The translations under genes were made by a program, and so were the position numbers. From Synergistaceae bacterium (GTDB lineage: Bacteria > Synergistota > Synergistia > Synergistales > Synergistaceae), in the NCBI GenBank assembly GCA_031274465.1, contig JAISQC010000029.1, forward strand, positions 1-7,186: a stretch of DNA of 7,186 nt. Direction: 5' to 3'. Shown here piece after piece: positions 5,930 to 7,186 of the stretch. The notes under the pieces were generated by a model. The model was not told the DNA's origin and made no database searches. It saw nothing but the letters and a program-made list of their open reading frames with translations. Position 1 is the stretch's first letter, and every line of letters begins with the position of its first letter.

Positions 5930-6073
5930 TTCGTTAATTATTTTACAAGGTTGTTCCTGTTGGGCGCCGTACGGCCCGTGTTTGGGCTGGCGTTTTGCGC
6001 GTGTACCGCAAAACCACATAAATCAGCGCATCTGCACCGGGTGCGCGGCAAAAACACTCGAGGGAGGGGTTAT
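5930..6073 (+). ncRNA. Structured 5' leader of dhaL (possible cis-regulatory RNA)
   Basis: The leader is long and folds. GTTTTGCG (5992-5999) pairs perfectly with CGCAAAAC (6007-6014) over a 7-base loop. Two mutually exclusive pairings follow at 6026-6046: GCGCA with TGCGC, or GCAC with GTGC around CGG. An upstream GGGC/GCCC pairing is possible at 5962-5977. I recognise no known riboswitch class and see no terminator with a U-run. A regulatory role is inference from length and structure. Confidence 0.35.
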
Positions 6074-6718
6074 ATGGCATCTACTTCTAGCATCACTCAG
6101 GCGCAGGTGGAAATCGTGGTCAAAACGATGGCGGATACCGCGATCAAAAACGAGGCTTACTTCTCGGAACTCGACGCGGTGATGGGCGACGCTGATTTTG
6201 GCGTGTCGCTCGCCGGGGGTTTCAAAGCGGTTCTGAACGGCTGGGAAAAGTTCGACATGTCCTCGATAGGGAGCTTCCTGCTCGGCGTGTCGAAGGAGAT
6301 CACGGGCAACACGGGCGGATGCTCCGGGCCTGTCTGGGGGACGCTCTTCATGCGGTGCGGCATGGCACTCAAGGGCAAGTCCGAGATAACGCTGGAGGAG
6401 ATAATAGGGGCCTTAAAGAGCGCGATCGAGGGCATCATGAAGCGGGGCGGCGCGTCGCTCGGCGACAAGACCCTCGTAGACGCGCTGGACGCGATCGTAA
6501 AGTCGTTCGAGGCCTCGCTCGCGGGAGGCGTCCCGATACTTGAGGCGTTTAAAGCCGCTTCCGGCGCGGCCGTCGAGATGAGGGAGACGACGAAGGGCTG
6601 GACCGCAAAGAGGGGCCGCCAGTCTTTCACGGGCGACCGCAGCGCCGGCACCTACGATCCCGGAATAGTCGCGGTTGGAGACATGTCCAAAGCCATTGTC
6701 GAGGCTCTAGGGCAATGA
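6074..6718 (+). CDS. dhaL: Dihydroxyacetone kinase-type ADP/ATP-binding subunit (DhaL family)
   Basis: This is the nucleotide-binding DAK2-domain subunit that phosphorylates dihydroxyacetone, or a related ketose, bound to DhaK. The 214-residue length is normal for DhaL. The metal/nucleotide loop has the three aspartates in LDAVMGDADFG (D34, D39, D41). TGGCSGPVWGT (80-90) corresponds to the glycine-serine loop, GASLGDKTLVDAL (126-138) to the GDKT-D motif and TGDRSAGTYDPG (186-197) to the usual G-E-R-S-x-G-x-x-D-P-G. It deviates from canonical GDGDHG (here GDADFG) and GGSSG (here GGCSG). The ATG at 6074 has GGAGGGG six bases upstream. An ATG at 5951 in frame would add 41 residues without family resemblance and was rejected. 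It precedes dhaK by 52 bases in the same operon. The phosphoryl donor, PTS (DhaM) or ATP, cannot be decided as no dhaM is visible. Confidence 0.92.
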   Translation: MASTSSITQAQVEIVVKTMADTAIKNEAYFSELDAVMGDADFGVSLAGGFKAVLNGWEKFDMSSIGSFLLGVSKEITGNTGGCSGPVWGTLFMRCGMALKGKSEITLEEIIGALKSAIEGIMKRGGASLGDKTLVDALDAIVKSFEASLAGGVPILEAFKAASGAAVEMRETTKGWTAKRGRQSFTGDRSAGTYDPGIVAVGDMSKAIVEALGQ

Positions 6719-6770
6719 GCGGAGCGATTGCGCAAATGCCGCATTATAAAATCTCAAGGAGGGAAACGCA

Positions 6771-7186
6771 GTGAAAAAGTTCGTGAACGATCCTGCAAAT
6801 TTCGTAAAAGAGATGTTCGAGGGGATTTATCTGGCAAACGAAGGCAAGCTGAAGTGGGTGCCGGAATACAACATCCTGTACAGGGCCGACCTTCCGAAGG
6901 ACCGCGTCGTGGTCATGCAGGGCTCCGGGTCCGGGCACGAGCCAGCGCACGCCATGATCGTGGGGCCTGGGATGCTCGACGCGTGTTGTCCCGGCAACGT
7001 TTTCGCGGCGCCTCCCATGGACTATGTCTACGAGTGCACCAAGCTGATAGCCAACGACCACGGGGTGCTGCACCTCATCAACAACTATCAGGGCGACCGC
7101 ATGTCCTGGGATATGGCCCGAGAGATGGCCGAGGCCGACGGGATCAAGGTGGGCGTCGTCATCGTAGACGACGACGTGTCGGTGAC
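6771..7186 (+). CDS. dhaK: Dihydroxyacetone kinase-type substrate-binding subunit (DhaK family), partial
   Basis: This is the DAK1-domain subunit that binds the ketose substrate; 138 residues are visible before the right edge, under half of a usual DhaK. The start is GTG, with AAGGAGGG eight bases upstream. The N-terminus KKFVNDP is typical. GSGSGHEPAHA (51-61) contains H56 and G53, and NNYQGD (104-109) ends in D109. H56 and D109 align by number with the E. coli DhaK catalytic residues; H218, which binds the substrate covalently, lies outside the window. VDDDVSV closes the visible part, also a family hallmark. Two differences stand out: GSGSGHEP replaces GGGSGHEP, and residue 104 is Asn where E. 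coli has a substrate-contacting Lys. The order dhaL-dhaK is the reverse of the common dhaK-dhaL. Substrate may be dihydroxyacetone or another short ketose. Confidence 0.93.
   Translation, partial: MKKFVNDPANFVKEMFEGIYLANEGKLKWVPEYNILYRADLPKDRVVVMQGSGSGHEPAHAMIVGPGMLDACCPGNVFAAPPMDYVYECTKLIANDHGVLHLINNYQGDRMSWDMAREMAEADGIKVGVVIVDDDVSV

Larger units (their letters stand above)
5763..6073. other. Divergent intergenic region, AT-rich centre
   Basis: The 311 bases between the metal-pump gene and dhaL contain no convincing gene. They hold the minus-strand pump promoter with its dyad (5793-5838), a short G+C-rich stretch (about 5850-5870), and an AT-rich block (5895-5945) with the plus-strand promoter and two copies of TTAATTA 23 bases apart (5911 and 5934). 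The rest is a G+C-rich structured leader before dhaL. Open frames crossing it lack any recognisable protein motif. Confidence 0.7.

Noticed and set aside
5911..5940. Two TTAATTA copies 23 bases apart as a repeat or operator pair
   Set aside because: TTAATTA is low-complexity in an AT-rich promoter block; two copies are not enough to claim a binding site, so it is only mentioned with the promoter.
5951..6073. N-terminal extension of dhaL from an ATG at 5951
   Set aside because: The added 41 residues are basic and Cys-containing with no DAK2 similarity. No Shine-Dalgarno precedes that ATG, while the ATG at 6074 has GGAGG at six bases.

Overview
The window looks like a piece of chromosome from a G+C-rich, strictly or largely anaerobic, diderm (LPS-bearing) bacterium. 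Kdo-type sugar activation genes imply an outer membrane with lipopolysaccharide. A one-iron superoxide reductase is typical of anaerobes and microaerophiles. A dihydroxyacetone-kinase-type operon suggests a fermentative lifestyle. Synergistota or another anaerobic diderm lineage is a guess only; nothing in the window fixes the taxon.

Layout, left to right. (1) Positions 1-1666, minus strand: a two-gene operon in which the kdsB-like CMP-sugar synthetase gene is followed, with a one-base stop/start overlap, by a DegT-family PLP aminotransferase that runs off the left edge. The aminotransferase closely resembles Shewanella KdnA as I remember it, so the pair most likely makes and activates 8-amino-Kdo rather than plain Kdo. 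(2) Positions 1765-3111, plus strand: a MATE-family multidrug/Na+ exporter, divergent from kdsB, with two candidate extended -10 promoters back to back. (3) A perfect 13-bp inverted repeat separates this gene from the convergent superoxide reductase (3171-3563, minus). The reductase has its own good sigma70-type promoter with a dyad over the -10 box. (4) Positions 3681-5762, minus: a Zn2+/Cd2+/Pb2+-type P1B-ATPase with a consensus promoter and an operator-like dyad just downstream of and touching the -10. (5) A 311-base AT-rich divergent intergenic region holds that promoter and a plus-strand promoter with a perfect TATAAT. The latter is followed by a leader of about 145 nt with stem-loops. 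(6) Positions 6074 to the right edge, plus: dhaL followed by a partial dhaK, forming an ADP-binding kinase subunit and a ketose-binding subunit in the order L-K, with small changes from the canonical motifs.

The genes form separate functional units: envelope sugar synthesis, drug export, superoxide removal, metal efflux and triose/ketose phosphorylation. I see no mobile element, tRNA, rRNA, CRISPR array or phage gene. The most interesting points are the probable 8-amino-Kdo operon, the variant DhaL/DhaK pair with its structured leader, and the operator-like dyads at the metal-pump and superoxide-reductase promoters.
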